Shown: positions 7,328 to 15,989, counted from the first letter of the stretch. The stretch: 64,000 bases of DNA from Microbispora siamensis (GCF_016863095.1 NZ_BOOF01000047.1:26035-90034), one strand, 5' to 3'. The notes: generated from the sequence alone by a model not told the origin. Program-made: numbers and translations.

Positions 7328-8320
7328 CTAGACGAGGACTTGTAACGCGTCCGGGATAGCGCGGAAGATCACCCACTCGTGTTCTCCCAGGTAGTCGCCG
7401 TCGAGCTGGAAGGCGACCGGGCGGGAGGCGTGGAGGGTGAACTCGGCCTCGTCATGGATCTGAACGAGGTGTTTACCGCGTGGCAATCCCCGGTGTTCGC
7501 CGATGATCTGCCGCGCGAGCGCGAGCACGGTCGGCAGGCTCATGTTCCGGAGCCCGAGCATGTCGAGCCCCGTCTCGAAACCGGCCCACGGCGTCGGGTT
7601 GATCGGACGTGTGCCGGCGTACGTCCACGGCGACGTGTTCGACACGATCGCCATGAAGATCCCATCCTCTGTCGGCCGGCCGGGACGCGTCAGCCGGATC
7701 GCCGGCCGCCGGCGGTCCGTCACGAAGAAGTGGCGGACCGTCGTGTTCACGTAGAGAGCGGGCAGCGCGCGATGCCCCGCGCTCCGCAGGCCCTCCACGG
7801 CTCGGACGACCTCGGCGTCGTATCCCAGCCCAGCGCAAAATGTGAAATATCTGGACCTTTGCTGGTCAGGTGGCGCATCTGCCCCCGGGTCCGGACCTGA
7901 AACCTCGTCATGCCAAATTGCCTGTCCCAAACCGATGGTCCGGCGGCGCCCTTCGCGTAGCGCCTCCAGCACGGCGCCGGTCGCCTCGACCGGGTTGTTG
8001 GGCAGCCCGAGGGCGCGGGCGAAGACGTTGGCGCTGCCCCCGGGGATCACGATGAGCGCGGGCCGCTCGCTCGCGCCGCCGTCGGGCCGGGCGTCCAGGA
8101 GTCCGTTGACGGTCTCGTTGATCGTGCCGTCGCCGCCGAGGACCGCCACGGCGTCGAAGCCCTTGGCGTGCGCGGTCGCCGCGAGCGCGGTCGCGTGGCC
8201 GCGGTAGGCCGTCTCCTCGACCGACAGGTCGACGGCGGCGCCGAGCGCCCGGATCAGCACGTCCCGGGTACGCCGGTGCGTCGAGGTCGCCTTGGGATTG
8301 ACGAGGAGGAGTGCCCGCAT
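7328..8320 (-). CDS. Diacylglycerol/sphingosine-kinase-like lipid kinase
   Basis: This is a 330-residue protein of the DAGK catalytic-domain family, which phosphorylates diacylglycerol or related lipids in membrane lipid turnover. The nucleotide-binding motif VAVLGGDGTINETVNG is near residue 60, followed by PGGSANVFARALGLP, which is typical of the family. The C-terminal half matches the YegS/DAGK beta-sandwich (FQLDGDYLGEHEWVIF). No membrane segment is seen, so it is likely soluble or peripheral. The start is an ATG at 8320. It is divergent from a small membrane-protein gene. The substrate is unknown. Confidence 0.85.
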   Translation of the reverse strand: MRALLLVNPKATSTHRRTRDVLIRALGAAVDLSVEETAYRGHATALAATAHAKGFDAVAVLGGDGTINETVNGLLDARPDGGASERPALIVIPGGSANVFARALGLPNNPVEATGAVLEALREGRRRTIGLGQAIWHDEVSGPDPGADAPPDQQRSRYFTFCAGLGYDAEVVRAVEGLRSAGHRALPALYVNTTVRHFFVTDRRRPAIRLTRPGRPTEDGIFMAIVSNTSPWTYAGTRPINPTPWAGFETGLDMLGLRNMSLPTVLALARQIIGEHRGLPRGKHLVQIHDEAEFTLHASRPVAFQLDGDYLGEHEWVIFRAIPDALQVLV

Positions 8321-8407
8321 GCCTGAAGGTTAACGAACGGTTTACCGCTCGTGCCTGGTGACGCCCTCCCGATGAGGCGCACATGTCTGCGGGTAGGGTT
8401 GGGCGGT

Positions 8408-8809
8408 GTGATCAGCAGTTCCGTCGGCCGCCCCGGCACCCTGACCGTGGCCGCCGCCGTCCTGGCCGCGGAGGGCCTGCTCGCCCTCGCCTTGGGCGGT
8501 TATGTCGGCGTCGAGACCGTGATCGGCAAACCCACCGACCTGGTCACCAGCATCGCGGTGGCCGGATTCGGCGTGCTCGGCGGCGCCCTGCTGCTCTGGG
8601 TGGGCTGGGGCGTGTGGCAGGTGCTGCGATGGAGCCGCGGCCCGGCCGTGGTGACGCAGATATTCGCGCTTCCGGTGGCGATCAGCCTCATCCAGTCGGC
8701 GCAGTACGCGTTCGGTATCCCGCTCATCGCCGCGGCTGCGGTCGCCCTGGTCGCGCTGCTCGCGCCGGCCTCCACCCACGCCCTCATGGGCGAGGACGGC
8801 GCGCGCTGA
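8408..8809 (+). CDS. Small integral membrane protein of unknown function
   Basis: The predicted protein has about 133 residues and four hydrophobic segments: LTVAAAVLAAEGLLALALGG, an LVTSIAVAGFGVLGGALLLW stretch, a segment around VVTQIFALPVAISLI, and a C-terminal GIPLIAAAAVALVALLAP. No enzyme motif is visible. The start may be the GTG at 8408, after a G-rich stretch, or an ATG at 8372; the choice is not certain. It is divergent from the lipid-kinase-like gene and convergent with the sigma factor gene. I do not recognise the family. Confidence 0.65.
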   Translation: MISSSVGRPGTLTVAAAVLAAEGLLALALGGYVGVETVIGKPTDLVTSIAVAGFGVLGGALLLWVGWGVWQVLRWSRGPAVVTQIFALPVAISLIQSAQYAFGIPLIAAAAVALVALLAPASTHALMGEDGAR

Positions 8810-8909
8810 GCAGACCGGCACCAGGGCGGACACCGAGCGGACGCAGGGCAGGCACCGGCTGCTGACCGGGCGCCGCCGGGGGGAGCGCGGCGTCGCGGTC
8901 GTCCTTCTC

Positions 8910-8942
8910 TGATCGTCCCGGGCGGCCCGGGCCGGACGATCA
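8910..8942. terminator. Terminator hairpin containing the sigma factor stop codon
   Basis: TGATCGTCC pairs perfectly with GGACGATCA around a 15-nt GC-rich loop. The right arm contains the stop codon of the minus-strand sigma gene (8940-8942), and the hairpin separates it from the convergent membrane-protein gene. Confidence 0.55.
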
Positions 8943-9743
8943 GTCCTCGGCGGTGAGGCCCTCGCGGAGCTGGGCCAGGGTCCGGGCGAGCAGCCGGGAC
9001 ACGTGCATCTGCGAGATCCCCAGCTCGGTCGCGATCTGCGACTGCGTCATGTTGCCGAAGAAACGCAGCAGCAGGATCCGCTTCTCACGCGGCGGCAGGC
9101 GCTCCAGCAGCGGCTTGAGCGACTCGCGGTATTCCACGCCCTCCAGCGACTCGTCCACGATGCCGAGCGAGTCGGACACGGCGGGAGCGTCGTCGTCGCC
9201 GGAGTCCGGCGCGTCGAGCGACACGGTGGAGTAGGCGTTCGCCGACTCCAGGCCCTCCAGGACCTCCTCCTCGCTCATGCCCAGGTGGGCGGCGAGCTCG
9301 GCGACCGTGGGCGCCCGGCTCTCCCGCTGCGACAGCTCGCTTATCGCCTTGGTGAGCGAGAGCTTCAGCTCCTGCAGCCGGCGCGGCACCCGGACCGCCC
9401 AGCCCTTGTCGCGGAAGTGCCGCTTGATCTCGCCGACGATGGTCGGGGTGGCGTACGTGGAGAACTCCACGCCGCGTGCCAGGTCGAACCGGTCGATCGA
9501 CTTGATCAGGCCGATCGTGGCGACCTGCGTGAGGTCGTCGAGCCACTCGCCCCGGTTGCGGAAGCGGCGGGCCAGGTACTCCACCAGCGGCAGGTGGAGC
9601 TCGACCAGCTCGTCGCGGATGCGCTGGCGCCTCGGGTCGTCCGGCGGAAGCTCCGACAGCTCGGCGAAGAGTGTGCGCGCGCGTACGCGGTCCGGCACCG
9701 CCGAGTCGCCGGAGGTCATCGCACTCGTCCTTTCCGTCATCAC
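8940..9743 (-). CDS. RNA polymerase sigma factor, SigB/SigF family
   Basis: This is a 267-residue group 3 sigma factor of the general-stress or developmental type. Region 2 is clear (LDDLTQVATIGLIKSIDRFD, FSTYATPTIVGEIKRHFRD), region 3 follows, and region 4 has the helix-turn-helix TQSQIATELGISQMHVSRLL. The start is GTG at 9743 or the next codon, ATG at 9740; either overlaps the end of the upstream anti-sigma gene, so the two are translationally coupled. The order anti-sigma then sigma is the usual one for usfX-sigF. No anti-anti-sigma gene is next to it. Confidence 0.92.
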   Translation of the reverse strand: MMTERTSAMTSGDSAVPDRVRARTLFAELSELPPDDPRRQRIRDELVELHLPLVEYLARRFRNRGEWLDDLTQVATIGLIKSIDRFDLARGVEFSTYATPTIVGEIKRHFRDKGWAVRVPRRLQELKLSLTKAISELSQRESRAPTVAELAAHLGMSEEEVLEGLESANAYSTVSLDAPDSGDDDAPAVSDSLGIVDESLEGVEYRESLKPLLERLPPREKRILLLRFFGNMTQSQIATELGISQMHVSRLLARTLAQLREGLTAED

Positions 9744-10165
9744 GACGGCCTCGCCGTGCTCCGGCGCTTACGCAGCACGATCGCCAGATGGTCGGCGTGG
9801 TCGGAGATGGCGTCCACGTCGTCGGCCAGCGCGGTCAGCACCATCCAGGCGAAGTCCTCCCGGTTGGGCGAGCTGACTCCGAGGGTGTTGACCTCGACGC
9901 GAACCGTCATCTCCTGGCCCGTGAGTTCGAACTCCGCGAGGAGGTCAGTCCCGGGCACGGCGTGCCGCAGCAACATGGCGCACGCCTCGTCGACGGCGAT
10001 GCGCAGGTCCTCGATCTGGTCGAGGGTGAAGTCGAGCCGTGCGGCGAGCCCGGCGGTTGCCGTGCGCAGCACGGACAGGTAGGCGCTCACGGCGGGCAGC
10101 CGGACACTCACAGCATCGCGAATCCCGGTCAGATCCACCGCAGGCGTCTCGGTTTCCTCGGTCAC
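9740..10165 (-). CDS. Anti-sigma factor, RsbW-type kinase family
   Basis: This 141-residue protein has the GHKL ATPase-fold N-box region DLRIAVDEACAMLLRHA (about 57-73) typical of RsbW/UsfX proteins that hold SigB/SigF-type sigma factors inactive. The usual N-box asparagine seems to be replaced in ACAMLLRHA, so ATP binding and kinase activity are uncertain. The start is GTG at 10165 behind a strong GAGGAGG. Its stop overlaps the sigma gene start, which supports a dedicated anti-sigma/sigma pair. Confidence 0.88.
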   Translation of the reverse strand: MTEETETPAVDLTGIRDAVSVRLPAVSAYLSVLRTATAGLAARLDFTLDQIEDLRIAVDEACAMLLRHAVPGTDLLAEFELTGQEMTVRVEVNTLGVSSPNREDFAWMVLTALADDVDAISDHADHLAIVLRKRRSTARPS

Positions 10166-10331
10166 GTTCCTCCTCGCCCCTTCAGCCGGCTGAGTGCCGC
10201 TGACTGCAACCTACCGCCACTCGCGCGGTGCTGCCCTGGCTGGACGCGCTGATTGTGGCGTTCCTTGGAGGTAACTGCACGTAAATTCCGTACAACCGAA
10301 TATGGAGTTTGTATGGGCCTTGGGATGATCT

Positions 10332-10364
10332 GGCCCCGCGCGGCCGTGGAGGCCGTGCGGGGCC
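10332..10364. terminator. Terminator hairpin downstream of sodN
   Basis: GGCCCCGCGCGGCC and GGCCGTGCGGGGCC form a 14-bp stem with one wobble pair around a 5-nt loop (GTGGA), just past the sodN stop on the minus strand. Confidence 0.7.
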
Positions 10365-10378
10365 CGAGATCCCGGGGC

Positions 10379-10780
10379 TCAGGCGGCCTTGGTCTCCCAG
10401 AAGATCTTGGCGATCTCGTCGATCTTCGCGAGGAGGTCGTCGGCCAGGGCGGGGTCGACGGTGCCCTTGGCACCGGCGGCGCCGGCGAGCTTCGTGGCGT
10501 CCCAGAAGAGCTGGTGAAGCTGGGGGTACTGCTCCAGGTGCGGGGGCTTGAAGTAGTCGGTCCACAGCACCCACAGGTGATGCTTGACCAGCTCGGCCCG
10601 CTGTTCCTTGATGAGCAGCGCCCGGGTCCTGAAGACCGGGTCGTCGTTGTCGGCGTACTTCTTAATGATCGCCTTCACCGACTCGGCCTCGATGCGGGCC
10701 TGCGCCGGGTCGTAGACCCCGCACGGCAGGTCGCAGTGGGCGGACGCCTCGTGCCGGGGTCGCAGCAGTCGTGCGAGCAT
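10379..10780 (-). CDS. sodN: Nickel superoxide dismutase SodN
   Basis: This enzyme dismutates superoxide in the cytosol. The 133-residue precursor has a 14-residue leader, MLARLLRPRHEASA, ahead of the nickel hook HCDLPCGVY (residues 15-23). The mature protein therefore begins with His15, whose amino group and side chain, with Cys16 and Cys20, bind nickel. The rest (KEQRAELVKHHLWVLWTDYFKPPHLE, ending IFWETKAA) matches the four-helix family. The maturation peptidase gene sodX lies divergently on the other side of an 84-bp intergenic region. Confidence 0.97.
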   Translation of the reverse strand: MLARLLRPRHEASAHCDLPCGVYDPAQARIEAESVKAIIKKYADNDDPVFRTRALLIKEQRAELVKHHLWVLWTDYFKPPHLEQYPQLHQLFWDATKLAGAAGAKGTVDPALADDLLAKIDEIAKIFWETKAA

Positions 10781-10864
10781 CGGAATCCTTCCTTAGGAAT
10801 GCTGGTGACAGCACTGTTCCAGGACCGACCTTACTCGTCTCGAAATCACTGTGCGGAGGGGGAT

Positions 10865-11179
10865 GTGCTCACCGCCGTGTGTGTCTCCGGCGACTCGATG
10901 CTGCCCGCGTTGCGGCCGGGAGACTGGCTGCTGGTACGGCTCGGCGCCCCCGTCCGCCCCGGCGACGTGGTGGTCGCGAGGCGGCCGCACGGGCTGATCG
11001 TCAAGCGGGCCTTCCGGCTCACCGGCGACGGCTGGTGGCTGGAGAGCGACAACCAGTCGGCCCCCGGGCGCCGCGACAGCTGGGACTTCGGCGCCGTGCC
11101 GGAGGAGGACGTCGTCGGGAGGGTCGTGCTGCGTTACTGGCCCCGGCCCACGCTGCGTTTCCCCGCGCCGGCCGCCTGA
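10865..11179 (+). CDS. sodX: Nickel-type superoxide dismutase maturation protease SodX
   Basis: This is a 104-residue S26-family (signal-peptidase-like) serine protease that removes the SodN leader. The nucleophile serine is in VSGDSMLPALRPGDWLLVR and the general-base lysine in GLIVKRAFRL; the SDN-containing box (LESDNQSAPGRRDS) follows. No transmembrane helix is present, which fits a cytosolic substrate. I chose GTG at 10865 because GGAGG lies 5 nt upstream; an in-frame ATG at 10799 would reach into the sodN promoter. The sodN-sodX pairing is conserved in actinobacteria. Confidence 0.88.
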   Translation: MLTAVCVSGDSMLPALRPGDWLLVRLGAPVRPGDVVVARRPHGLIVKRAFRLTGDGWWLESDNQSAPGRRDSWDFGAVPEEDVVGRVVLRYWPRPTLRFPAPAA

Positions 11180-11203
11180 CCGCACCCTTCCGGGCGGCCC
11201 GGG

Positions 11204-11743
11204 TCAGGCGCCCCGCTTGCGCGCCCGGTAGGCGGCCACGTTCGCCCGGCTGGCGCACCGCTCGGAGCAGTAGCGGCGCGACCGGTTGGAGGAGGTGTCG
11301 AGGTAGGCGTTGCGGCACGGCGTCGCCTGGCAGGTGCCGAGCCGGTCCACGCCGAGCCGGGTCACGACGCTGGCCAGGCCCATGACCGACCCGACCGCGA
11401 GGGCGTCGGCGACCCGGCCGCCCTCGGTCAGGTGCAGGTGCCAGGGCTGGCCGTCGTGCCCCGAGATCTGCGGATGCACGGGGTGGCGGACCAGCAGCCC
11501 GTTGAGCCGCTCGACCACGTCCACGTCGTCGCCCGCGGCGGCGGACGCGAAGACCTCCGCGAGCTCGTCGCGCAGCTCGCACAGCGCGTCGATGTCACGC
11601 CGGGTGAGGCGGGCGGCCGCCTCCGTACGGCCCGTCTCCTCAAGCAGGGCGCGCAGGGAGAAGGGGTTTTTGAGTTCGTCGCCCATGTTGACCAGCTGAA
11701 CGGCCAGCTCGGCGTAAGACGTCAAGTCCACTGGGGCGCCCAA
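11204..11743 (-). CDS. CGNR zinc-finger, ABATE-like domain protein
   Basis: The 179-residue protein has an N-terminal helical ABATE-type domain (DALCELRDELAEVF, ERLNGLLVRHPVHPQIS) and a C-terminal CGNR-type zinc finger, CQATPCRNAYLDTSSNRSRR followed by YCSERCASRANVAAYRARKR. The four zinc-ligand cysteines are all present. Such proteins are thought to be transcription regulators of small ligands. The canonical CGN is CRN here. It stands alone on the minus strand, divergent from the malic enzyme gene. Confidence 0.85.
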   Translation of the reverse strand: MGAPVDLTSYAELAVQLVNMGDELKNPFSLRALLEETGRTEAAARLTRRDIDALCELRDELAEVFASAAAGDDVDVVERLNGLLVRHPVHPQISGHDGQPWHLHLTEGGRVADALAVGSVMGLASVVTRLGVDRLGTCQATPCRNAYLDTSSNRSRRYCSERCASRANVAAYRARKRGA

Positions 11744-12004
11744 GTACGTAAGAGATCACTGGCAATGCCGAGTATTACACGCCCGATGGCCTGGGGGAAC
11801 ACCTGATCGTGCAACGATATGTGACCCGATCGGGCAGGGGCGGTTGTCACTTCGTGTGGCACAATCAGGGAACGGGTGACCCCCGTACCCCCCTCAAGAG
11901 ACGACCGTCAACGACGACGGCCCCCGGCGGCTACCGAAGCCAGGGCTCTCGTTCTCTTGACGGCGTCTACCGAAGGAACTCGTCCTTTCGACACTGGGGT
12001 CGCT

Positions 12005-13189
12005 GTGACCGTTACACCTGTTTCCTTGGAATCTCTCGACCTGGATCCCGCTTTCGCGCTGCACCGCGGCGGCAAGCTGGAGGTCCGCTCCACCGTCCCG
12101 GTCCGCGACGCCGACGACCTGTCGCTCGCGTACACGCCGGGGGTCGCCCGCGTCTGCACCGCCATCGCCGACAACCCGGACCTGGTCAACGACTACACCT
12201 GGGTCTCCAACGTCGTGGCCGTGGTCTCCGACGGCACCGCCGTCCTGGGGCTCGGCGACATCGGGCCGGCCGCGGCCATGCCCGTGATGGAGGGCAAGGC
12301 CCTGCTGTTCAAGCAGTTCGCCGACGTCGACGCCGTGCCGATCTGCATCGACTGCACCGACGTGGACGCGATCGTCGAGACCGTGGTCAGGCTCGCGCCG
12401 TCGTTCGGCGGCATCAACCTGGAGGACATCAGCGCCCCCCGCTGCTTCGAGGTGGAGGAGCGCCTGCGCGCGCTTCTCGACATCCCCGTCTTCCACGACG
12501 ACCAGCACGGCACGGCGATCGTGGTCCTCGCCGCGCTGCGCAACGCGGCCCGCCTCACCGGGCGATCCCTCGGTGACCTGCGCGCGGTGGTGGCCGGCGC
12601 CGGCGCCTCCGGGGTCGCGGTCTCGCGGATCCTGCTGAACGCCGGCATCGGCGACATCGCGGTCTCCGACTCGAAGGGCGTCATCCACGGCGGCCGCGAG
12701 GACCTGAACCCGGTCAAGCGGGCGCTGGCCCGCGACACCAACAGGGCCGGCCTGTCCGGGTCGACCGAGCAGGCGCTCGCCGGCGCCGACGTGTTCGTCG
12801 GCCTGTCCGGGTCGACGGTCTCCGAGCAGGCCATCGCGGCGATGGCGGCGGACTCGATCGTGTTCGCGCTGTCCAACCCCAACCCGGAGGTGGACCCCGC
12901 GGTGGCGGGCCGGCACGCCCGGGTGGTGGCCACCGGCCGGTCCGACTACCCCAACCAGATCAACAACGTGCTGGCCTTCCCCGGGGTCTTCCGCGGCGCG
13001 CTCGACGTCCGTGCCACGACGATCACGGAGAACATGAAGGTGGCGGCCGCGGACGCGCTGGCGGCCGTGGTCGGGGACGACGTCGCGGAGAACTACGTCA
13101 TCCCCTCGCCGTTCGACGCCCGGGTCGCCCCCGCGGTGATCGCCGCCGTCGCCCGGCAGGCCCGGGAGGACGGTGTCGCCCGCAAGTAG
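12005..13189 (+). CDS. NAD(P)-dependent malic enzyme
   Basis: This enzyme decarboxylates malate to pyruvate, linking the citric acid cycle with gluconeogenesis and NADPH supply. The 394-residue short bacterial form has FALHRGGKLEV, YTPGVARVCTAI, the metal-site region NLEDISAPRCFEVE, the FHDDQHGTAIV box, the Rossmann motif GAGASGVAVSRILL, and SNPNPEV and NQINNVLAFPG. The start is probably the GTG at 12005; an in-frame upstream extension to 11876 does not look like the family. The 261-bp gap upstream shows no motif I can name. Confidence 0.93.
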   Translation: MTVTPVSLESLDLDPAFALHRGGKLEVRSTVPVRDADDLSLAYTPGVARVCTAIADNPDLVNDYTWVSNVVAVVSDGTAVLGLGDIGPAAAMPVMEGKALLFKQFADVDAVPICIDCTDVDAIVETVVRLAPSFGGINLEDISAPRCFEVEERLRALLDIPVFHDDQHGTAIVVLAALRNAARLTGRSLGDLRAVVAGAGASGVAVSRILLNAGIGDIAVSDSKGVIHGGREDLNPVKRALARDTNRAGLSGSTEQALAGADVFVGLSGSTVSEQAIAAMAADSIVFALSNPNPEVDPAVAGRHARVVATGRSDYPNQINNVLAFPGVFRGALDVRATTITENMKVAAADALAAVVGDDVAENYVIPSPFDARVAPAVIAAVARQAREDGVARK

Positions 13190-13200
13190 CCGCCCTCCGG

Positions 13201-13275
13201 CAGGCACGGACGTAGCAGGCACGGACGTAGCAGGCACGGACGTAGCAGGCACGGACGTAGTAGGCACGGACCCGG
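13201..13275. repeat. 15-bp tandem repeat (CAGGCACGGACGTAG), 4 perfect copies plus one degenerate
   Basis: CAGGCACGGACGTAG repeats exactly at 13201-13215, 13216-13230, 13231-13245 and 13246-13260; a fifth copy at 13261-13275 has decayed. The array starts 12 bp after the malic enzyme stop and ends at a terminator hairpin. A 15-bp period keeps a reading frame, but the region lies beyond the stop codon. Confidence 0.9.
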
Positions 13276-13316
13276 AAGGGCCGCGCACCGCGTGACGAGC
13301 GCGGTACGCGGCCCTT
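13276..13316. terminator. Strong rho-independent-like terminator after the malic enzyme gene
   Basis: AAGGGCCGCG pairs with CGCGGCCCTT and, inside it, ACCGCG pairs with CGCGGT, with one mismatch and a 7-nt loop. It is followed by CGTCTTTCCTT. Confidence 0.85.
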
Positions 13317-13447
13317 CGTCTTTCCTTGTCGGTCTCCTTGCCGGTGCCGTCAAACATTTGGGAATCCCTTTAGGTCCTCACGGTTAGTGCTATAAAGAAA
13401 GCTCTCCGTAACCAACTCGGCTATTGCCTGTCCCCGGTTGGAGAGCG

Positions 13448-14854
13448 ATGCGACGTGACCCCAACCGCCTGCTCCAGCAGCACCTCACCGAAGCCGGACT
13501 GTCCCGCAAGGGCCTGGCCCGCCGGCTCAACGGTCTCGGCTCGGCCCGGGGGCTGCTGGGAATGCGGTACGACCACGGTTCCGTGCTGCGCTGGATCGGC
13601 GGCCGCCGCCCGCGCGAACCGGTTCCCGGCCTGCTCGCCGAGATCTTCTCGCTGCGGTTGGGGCGGCAGGTGTCCAGGGAGGACATCGGCATGCCGCGCG
13701 GAACGGTCCCTGCCGACCTGGGACAGGAGTTCCCCCATTCGTGGGAGGAGGGTGTGGCAAGCGTGACAGCACTGTGGAGGGCCGACGTCGAGCGGCGCAG
13801 GTTCCTGCTCGACTCCACCTTCGCCCTGGGAGCGGGTTCGGCGGGCATCGTCCGCTGGCTGGCGGCCCCCGACGGGGAGCGGCTCTCCGCGAACGGGCCG
13901 CGCCGGGTCGGGCCCTCCGACGTGGCCGCGATACGCGAGGTCACCCGGTCGTTCGGGGAGCTGGACAACCGGTTCGGCGGCGGCAGCATCCGCGGCCCGG
14001 TCGTGCGCTACCTGCACACCGCCGTGACGCCGCTGCTGCGCGAGGGCGCGTACGGCGAGGCCACCGGGCGCTCCCTGGCGACCGCGGCGGCCGAGCTGAC
14101 CCGGCTGGCGGGATGGATGGCCTACGACCTGGAGCAGCACGGGCTGGCCCAGCGCTACCTGATCCAGGCGCTCGGTCTGGCGCGCGGCGCGGGCGACCAC
14201 GCCCTGTGCGGCGAGATCCTGGCCGGGATGAGCCACCAGGCCGTCTACATCGGGCATCCCCGGCACGGGCTGGAGCTGGCCAGGGCGGCCGTCGCGGCGG
14301 CCCGGCGCTCGGGAGTCGGCACGTTGCTGGCCGAGGCCCGGGTGCTGGAGGCGCACGCCCTGGCCCTGCTCGGGGAGCGCACGGCGTGCGGCGGCGCGCT
14401 GCACGAGGCGGAGGTCGCCTTCGACCGGCGCAAGCCCCAGAACGAGCCCGGCTGGATCGGCTACTTCGACGAGGCCTACCTGGCCGCGAAGTCGGCCCAC
14501 TGCCTGCGCGACCTCGGCGACGGGGCGCGGGCCGTACGGCAGGCCCGGCGCTCGCTGGTGATGGACGGGCGTTATGTGCGCGGCAAGATGTTCAATCTCT
14601 CGCTGCTCGCCACGGCGCTCATCCAGGAGGGCGAACTGGAGGAGGCGTGCCAGGCGGCGTCGTCGGCCCTCGATCTGGCCGAGAACATCCAGTCGGCGCG
14701 CACCCGGACGTACGTGGCGGACATGTGCCGCCGGTTCGCGCCGTACGCCGCGGAACCGCGGGTGGCGGAGCTGCTGGAGCGCGGCCGGGGCCGCGCGGGG
14801 GACAGGGAAGGCGTGGGCAGGCAGAGCGTGAGCAGGGAGGCGGTCGGCGTCTGA
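13448..14854 (+). CDS. NsdA/NsdB-like regulator: N-terminal DNA-binding-like domain plus TPR repeats
   Basis: The 468-residue protein starts with a helix-turn-helix-like region (LLQQHLTEAGLSRKGLARRL, followed by HGSVLRWIGGRRPREPVPGLL) and continues with helical tetratricopeptide-like repeats (for example ARAAVAAARRSG, LLAEARVLEAHALALLGER, AKSAHCLRDLGDGARAVRQARRSL). This architecture resembles the Streptomyces NsdA/NsdB family, negative regulators of differentiation and antibiotic production; that comparison is from memory. The ATG at 13448 has GGAGAG in front. It is convergent with the first secreted peptidase gene. Confidence 0.72.
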   Translation: MRRDPNRLLQQHLTEAGLSRKGLARRLNGLGSARGLLGMRYDHGSVLRWIGGRRPREPVPGLLAEIFSLRLGRQVSREDIGMPRGTVPADLGQEFPHSWEEGVASVTALWRADVERRRFLLDSTFALGAGSAGIVRWLAAPDGERLSANGPRRVGPSDVAAIREVTRSFGELDNRFGGGSIRGPVVRYLHTAVTPLLREGAYGEATGRSLATAAAELTRLAGWMAYDLEQHGLAQRYLIQALGLARGAGDHALCGEILAGMSHQAVYIGHPRHGLELARAAVAAARRSGVGTLLAEARVLEAHALALLGERTACGGALHEAEVAFDRRKPQNEPGWIGYFDEAYLAAKSAHCLRDLGDGARAVRQARRSLVMDGRYVRGKMFNLSLLATALIQEGELEEACQAASSALDLAENIQSARTRTYVADMCRRFAPYAAEPRVAELLERGRGRAGDREGVGRQSVSREAVGV

Positions 14855-14876
14855 GCGGACGCCGGGACGCCGACCG
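14841..14876. terminator. Terminator hairpin between NsdA-like gene and first peptidase
   Basis: CGGTCGGCGTC pairs perfectly with GACGCCGACCG around a 14-nt loop. The left arm lies in the last codons of the plus-strand gene; its stop codon is in the loop. Confidence 0.6.
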
Positions 14877-15989
14877 TCAGCCCGCGCGCCGGGCCGCGTT
14901 GTAGACCTGGAACAGTTCTCCGTCGAAGTAGGGCGACAGGCCGGTCCCCGGGCCGGAGAGGCCGATCGTCAGGCCGTTCAGGTATCCCAGACCACGTACG
15001 CCGCGGTAGGCGGCCAGCCACGGCGACCCGGAGGCGGCGGTGAAGGCCGAGCGGACGGCGACCAGTTCGTTCGCCCTCCTGGACAGGTCCTGGGCCAGGA
15101 AGGGCTTGCCGTACGCACGGGTGAGCCGGGTGCGCCCGTTCGCGGGGCCCTCGGCGGTCCCCATCGGATAGCCGAAGATCGCGAGCGGGCGGTCGACCGG
15201 CAGGTTGTAGGCGAGGCCCTGTCCGCCGACCTTGTCGCCGAGACGCCCCGCGGAAAGCAGCCTGAGGCCGGTGTAGCCGGTGGCCGTGCGGTACTTCGGC
15301 CCGGCGGAGAACGCCGCGTACTGCGCCGCGTCCCGCAGCGTGACGTGCCTGGGCAGCACGCCGGTGTGGACGCTGACGAACGCGTAGTCGCGGTCCAGGT
15401 CGCCATACCTGGTGAAGTCGCTGTGGGCGAAGGCACGGTCGCCGGCATAGACGCCCCAGGGCGTGCCGCCGCCGGCGTATCCCGGAATGAAGATCCAGTA
15501 TCGGTAGGGCGTCGCGGTGAACTCTCCCGTCGCGGGCCTTGTCGCGTACACGCAGTGCCCGGCCGTCGCCACGAGATCGCGGTGGTCGGACTGCACGGAC
15601 GTGCCCACGCACCAGTGGGGGCGGCCGTCAGAGCCGACGAAGAAGACCTTGCCCGTCGTCCTCGGCAGGTTGACGTTCTTCGACGAGCCGGCGGCGCGTC
15701 TGACTCCGGCCGACGCGGGCACCACGCCCCGTACGCCGCCGGGAGCGCCGCCCTCGGCCGTGACGGGAGTGGCGTCGATCCCGGCCGGCGCGGAGGCGGG
15801 TGTCGCCGCCGCGAGGGGGCGTCCGCCGTCCCTGAGCCAGTAGGCGATCACGGAGGCCACCTTCGCGCCGGAGACGAGGGGCGTCGTCACGGTGATCTCG
15901 TAGGCGTGAGCGGGCACCGCCGTCCCGCCGACGAGCAACGCGGCCGTCGCCGCCGCACCCCACAGCGGGGGGAGGAGGATGCGCTTCAA
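14877..15989 (-). CDS. Secreted trypsin-like serine peptidase 1 (SGS nucleophile variant)
   Basis: This 370-residue protein has a Sec signal peptide with predicted cleavage after AHA (residue 29). The S1-fold catalytic residues are His145 in ATAGHC, Asp201 in DLDRDYAFV and Ser320 in TAASGSPWL. The usual SGGP is SGSP here: the second glycine after the nucleophile is serine. The N-terminal prodomain-like region contains VIAYWL, shared with the next peptidase, and NVNLPRTTGKVFF. The start is TTG at 15989, with AGGAG about 6 nt upstream. It is one of four paralogs in this island. Confidence 0.87.
   Translation of the reverse strand: MKRILLPPLWGAAATAALLVGGTAVPAHAYEITVTTPLVSGAKVASVIAYWLRDGGRPLAAATPASAPAGIDATPVTAEGGAPGGVRGVVPASAGVRRAAGSSKNVNLPRTTGKVFFVGSDGRPHWCVGTSVQSDHRDLVATAGHCVYATRPATGEFTATPYRYWIFIPGYAGGGTPWGVYAGDRAFAHSDFTRYGDLDRDYAFVSVHTGVLPRHVTLRDAAQYAAFSAGPKYRTATGYTGLRLLSAGRLGDKVGGQGLAYNLPVDRPLAIFGYPMGTAEGPANGRTRLTRAYGKPFLAQDLSRRANELVAVRSAFTAASGSPWLAAYRGVRGLGYLNGLTIGLSGPGTGLSPYFDGELFQVYNAARRAG

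Noticed and set aside
11844..11870. TTGTCA with nearby CACAAT as a promoter for the malic enzyme
   Set aside because: The spacing is far too short for a -35/-10 pair.
13201..13275. Repeat array as a possible CRISPR
   Set aside because: The 15-bp units are directly adjacent with no spacers, and no cas gene is present.
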